Shown: positions 6,223 through 8,351 of the stretch, in pieces
How the letters are laid out: each line of letters begins with the position of its first letter
Numbering within the stretch: the first letter of the stretch is position 1
DNA from: Chromatiales bacterium
Lineage (GTDB): Bacteria; Pseudomonadota; Gammaproteobacteria; JACCYU01
Direction: 5' to 3'
NCBI GenBank assembly: GCA_031177845.1
Contig: JAPSGG010000044.1
Coordinates: 1 to 8,351, forward strand
DNA length: 8,351 bases
Made by a program: the position numbers and the translations under genes
Notes under the pieces: model-generated
Databases searched by the model: none
What the model was told of the DNA's origin: nothing
What the model saw: only the letters and a program-made list of their open reading frames with translations

Positions 6223-7457
6223 CACCCCTCCGGGACAAACGTAAACTGGATCACGCTCTGAAAGACTTCAGGCGTCGGTGCCTGTGGTAGCGGATCGGCC
6301 TTCCAGACTGCAGCTTCCACCGACCGCCGAAACTCTTCATCACCCGTGCACTGCATGACATTGACCCCCTGCACGTACCCACCCGATGTCTGATTCACGC
6401 GCACCACGCAGGACTGACCCTGAGAGGCGCTTTCGGGCTTGCGCCACAGGCGCTGGATCTTTGCCGCTATCGCATTGCTCCACTGCGCTGTGAGGGAGTT
6501 CAGTTCCACTTGGCGCTGCCGCGCCTCGGCCGCGTCGATCGCCGCTTGCTCTTGTCTCATGATGGCCGCCAGCCGCTCCCTCTCCGCCTGGCGCTCGGCC
6601 TCCAACCGTTGCTGCTCCCGCCTCATCTCCGCCATGAGCCGTTCTTGCTCGGCGCGCCTTCGCGCCTCCGCCTCGCGTTGCTGCCGCTCGAGTTCCGCTT
6701 GACGCTTGGCCTCTTCCTCGGCTTGCTTGCGTTTAAGCTCAGCCTGCCGCTTGGCTTCCTCTTCCGCTTTCTGACGTTCGAGTTCCGCTTGCCGTTTGGC
6801 TTCCTCTTCCGCCCTTTGACGTTCAAGCTCCGCCTGGCGCCTGGCTTCCTCTTCGGCCTTCTGACGCTCGAGTTCAGCCTGACGCTGGGCTTCATCCTCG
6901 GCTTTTTGCCTCGCCAACTCAGCCTGGCGCCTGGCCTCCTCTTCGGCTTTCTGGCGCGCGAGCTCGGCTTCGCGTCTGACCTCTTCCGCTTTCTGGCGCT
7001 CCAGCTCGGCCTGACGTTGCGCCTCCTCAAGCTGGCGTCTTTCCTCGGCGAGACGTTGTCGTTGCTGCTCCAGTTCGAGTTCTGCCTGGCGGCGGGCTTC
7101 TTCCTCAGCTCTCTGGCGCTCCAGCTCCGCTTGGCGTTGCGCCTCTTCCTGCGCCTTCTGACGCTCCAGCTCGGCCTGACGTTGGGCCTCCTGCTCCGCC
7201 CTGAGGCGCTCCAGTTCCGCCTGCCGCATGGCCTCCTGCTCCGCCTTCTGCCGCTGCGCCTGCTCCCGCGCCAGCCGCTGCGCGTCGAGCACGTCTTGTT
7301 GAATCACCTCAGCCTTGATGCTCTCCACCTGCGGCTGATTGACGCCGCGCGCATCATTGCGCATCTGAAAGCCGACGATCAGCAGGATTAACGCGACCAC
7401 GTGCACCGCGATAGCGGACGCTACAGACACGGGAATATGCCGTCTTACCCGAGCCAT
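6222..7457 (-). CDS. tolA: Tol-Pal system energy-coupling protein TolA
   Basis: Inner-membrane protein that carries proton-motive force energy from TolQR across the periplasm to TolB-Pal. The 411 residues show three domains. The N-terminal membrane helix is at about 11-31 (with His19, probably the counterpart of the TolQ-facing His in E. coli). A very long charged helix spans about 45-320. The compact C-terminal domain is at about 320-411 (QWSNAIAAKIQRLWRKP, GQSCVVRV, MQCTGDEEFRRSVEAAV, PLPQAP); Cys350 and Cys370 are placed like the disulfide of E. coli TolA. The helix is built from a nearly exact 15-residue repeat (listed separately). ATG 7455-7457 lies two bases after the tolR stop without a clear Shine-Dalgarno, so coupling to tolR is likely. 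The stop overlaps tolB. Confidence 0.97.
   Translation of the reverse strand: MARVRRHIPVSVASAIAVHVVALILLIVGFQMRNDARGVNQPQVESIKAEVIQQDVLDAQRLAREQAQRQKAEQEAMRQAELERLRAEQEAQRQAELERQKAQEEAQRQAELERQRAEEEARRQAELELEQQRQRLAEERRQLEEAQRQAELERQKAEEVRREAELARQKAEEEARRQAELARQKAEDEAQRQAELERQKAEEEARRQAELERQRAEEEAKRQAELERQKAEEEAKRQAELKRKQAEEEAKRQAELERQQREAEARRRAEQERLMAEMRREQQRLEAERQAERERLAAIMRQEQAAIDAAEARQRQVELNSLTAQWSNAIAAKIQRLWRKPESASQGQSCVVRVNQTSGGYVQGVNVMQCTGDEEFRRSVEAAVWKADPLPQAPTPEVFQSVIQFTFVPEG
6660..7226 (-). repeat. 45-base tandem repeats encoding a 15-residue Glu/Arg/Lys/Gln/Ala helix unit in tolA
   Basis: Twelve units with the consensus RQAELERQKAEEEAR start at TolA residues 78, 93, 108, 123, 148, 162, 177, 192, 207, 222, 237 and 252. 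The spacing is exactly 15 residues except for a 25-residue unit (123-147, with inserted LEQQRQRLAEERRQLEEAQ) and a 14-residue unit (148-161). The DNA repeats have diverged at silent positions, so this is not a recent simple expansion throughout. The pattern of opposite charges three to four residues apart predicts a long, salt-bridged helix. Confidence 0.9.
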
Positions 7458-7459
7458 TG

Positions 7460-7906
7460 CTAGTTTTGTTCGGAGGGCACCGCGGGCGGTTCAGTCAGCA
7501 GGCCCACATCGTCAACACCCGCCTTCTGCAGCTCCACCATCGCCGTAATCACGCGCTGATAGCTGACCTCCCCGTCGCCTTTAACATAAACAGGTCGCCG
7601 CGGATCTTTGGTAATGATGGCGCTGACCGCTTCGCCAAGCGCCTCGGGCATCACTTGCGTCTCGTCCTCGTCGAGACTGATGTAATAACGGCCTTGCCGG
7701 TCGACACTCACGATCAGAGGCTCGGGCTGTTCAGCGCCGGTGGGCAATGGTTCGGATGGCGCGGTAGGCAGCTTCACCTCCACGCCCTGCTTGAGCAGGG
7801 GCGCCGTGACCATGAAAATGATCAGCAGCACCAGCATCACGTCAATATAAGGTACGACGTTGATCTGGGACATGGGCTTGCGGCGGCGCGCGGGTTTGTA
7901 TGCCAA
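7460..7906 (-). CDS. tolR: Tol-Pal system protein TolR (ExbD family)
   Basis: Inner-membrane partner of TolQ in the proton channel that energises TolA. In the 148 residues, a basic N terminus (MAYKPARRRK) leads into one membrane helix at about 20-39 with the proton-carrying Asp22 (PYIDVMLVLLIIF). A periplasmic domain at about 62-140 follows, ending in an amphipathic helix. The start is TTG at 7904-7906: an in-frame TGA lies four codons upstream, and the next ATG (Met12) would remove the basic segment that family members carry. The ribosome site is poor. The gap to the apparent tolQ end (53 bases) is wider than the near-overlaps elsewhere in the cluster. tolA begins two bases after the stop. 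Confidence 0.96.
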   Translation of the reverse strand: MAYKPARRRKPMSQINVVPYIDVMLVLLIIFMVTAPLLKQGVEVKLPTAPSEPLPTGAEQPEPLIVSVDRQGRYYISLDEDETQVMPEALGEAVSAIITKDPRRPVYVKGDGEVSYQRVITAMVELQKAGVDDVGLLTEPPAVPSEQN

Positions 7907-7919
7907 GTTCGAATCTCAC

Positions 7920-8345
7920 TTACTGAATGATGACTGGACCTCCAGTGAACTGCTCAGACTCACGCGGCGGCCTCGTCCCGAGCCAAGACCTGGCGCTGCA
8001 GCAGGGAATCAGCTCTCGATCGCCGTGGAGGTGGACGAAGAATGTCGCCGGGTCCGGCTCCCGGAGCAGGTCCCGATACGCGCGCTTGAGCGCCGAGCAG
8101 GTGAGCACCGTGTCGCGGCCCTCGCGATGGCGCTGCGCGGTCCAGTCCCGTAGCGCCTCCAGCCACGGCCTGCGGTCGTCGTCGTCGAGGGCGAGCCCCT
8201 CGCGCACCATCCGCACGTTGGCCTCGGGGTGGAAGTCGTCGCCCTCGGCGTACTCCCACCTGAACCGCTCACCGAGCGGTTCGGCGATCGCGGTCTTGCC
8301 GGCGCCGGCCACGCCCATCACCACCACGTGGTGAGGCCCCGTCAC
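7920..8345 (-). CDS. gntK: Gluconokinase, 3' end replaced (out-of-frame joint to tolQ-like tail)
   Basis: Phosphorylates gluconate with ATP to 6-phosphogluconate. Residues 1-112 are a clear gluconokinase: Walker A GVAGAGKT at 11-18, the substrate region GDDFHPEANVRMVREGLALDDDDRRPWL at 35-62 (note the conserved DDFHP) and TCSALKRAYRDLL at 82-94. The start is GTG 8343-8345, six bases from the edge. Family length is about 165 residues. Here homology stops near GDREL (codon at 8010-8012), and the last 28 or so codons to the TAA at 7920 are unrelated, lacking the C-terminal GHFMP/LLxSQ region. Third positions are about 92% G/C, unlike the tol genes, which suggests an actinobacterial or other high-GC source. 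Probably an assembly chimera at the sequence end; alternatively a recombination joint. Confidence 0.8.
   Translation of the reverse strand: MTGPHHVVVMGVAGAGKTAIAEPLGERFRWEYAEGDDFHPEANVRMVREGLALDDDDRRPWLEALRDWTAQRHREGRDTVLTCSALKRAYRDLLREPDPATFFVHLHGDRELIPCCSARSWLGTRPPRESEQFTGGPVIIQ
7960..8013 (-). pseudogene. tolQ: Apparent 3' tail of tolQ (last 17 codons)
   Basis: One frame away from the gluconokinase reading, the minus strand encodes ADSLLQRQVLARDEAAA and then TGA (7960-7962), directly upstream of tolR where tolQ normally ends. The LLQRQ pattern is like the C-terminal end of TolQ proteins (for example ILQRQ in E. coli). The call rests on this short match plus position. Everything upstream of about 8013 belongs to the gluconokinase, so TolQ, the main channel subunit, is missing from the window. 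Confidence 0.55.
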
Positions 8346-8351
8346 ACGACG

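Noticed and set aside
6510..7391. A 293-codon Leu-rich open frame on the plus strand opposite tolA
   Set aside because: It is the mirror of the repetitive Glu/Lys/Arg/Gln/Ala codons of TolA; its repeats follow the 45-base unit of the real gene and no ribosome site or domain is seen.
7960..8259. A 99-codon Arg-rich minus-strand frame
   Set aside because: Only its last 17 codons (7960-8013) look real, as the tolQ tail; the rest is an out-of-frame reading of high-GC gluconokinase DNA.

Overview
The window looks like a piece of chromosome from a gammaproteobacterium. It carries a Tol-Pal cell-envelope operon followed by queuosine genes and tRNA-Lys, an order known from Pseudomonas and relatives; in E. 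coli, too, tRNA-Lys genes lie just past cpoB. Gene content, lipoprotein and Tat signals and moderate G/C bias fit this. The exact lineage cannot be read from the sequence.

Almost everything is on the minus strand and reads right to left. From the right edge: (1) 8010-8345 encodes most of a gluconokinase with much stronger G/C bias (about 92% G/C at third positions by hand count, against about 73% in tolR). It looks actinobacterial and is fused out of frame to what appear to be the last 17 codons of tolQ (7960-8013). This is either an assembly chimera or a recombination joint. (2) tolR, tolA, tolB, pal and cpoB (7906 to 3370) encode the trans-envelope machine: inner-membrane TolR and TolA, periplasmic TolB and CpoB, and outer-membrane lipoprotein Pal. 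Genes are tightly packed, apart from a 140-base gap before pal that holds a hairpin. (3) queE follows one base after cpoB, then a 304-base gap filled with degenerate dispersed repeats, then queC. QueE and QueC make preQ0, the queuosine precursor. (4) msrB encodes a Tat-exported methionine sulfoxide reductase B. (5) A 406-base stretch without a recognisable gene (683-1088) holds a good bidirectional terminator candidate. (6) tRNA-Lys(UUU) lies at 607-682. (7) At the left edge, on the plus strand, is the catalytic half of a tyrosine recombinase whose gene ends 62 bases from the tRNA 3' end.

The left edge is therefore the inner boundary of an integrated island using the tRNA-Lys 3' end as attachment site; the island lies to the left, outside the window. 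The same locus (tRNA-Lys beside queC) hosts PAPI-2-type islands in Pseudomonas aeruginosa. No new defence or metabolic system is visible: most of the window is well-known core biology. The points worth a second look are the island boundary, the gntK/tolQ joint, the regular 15-residue repeat in TolA and the repeat mosaic between queE and queC.
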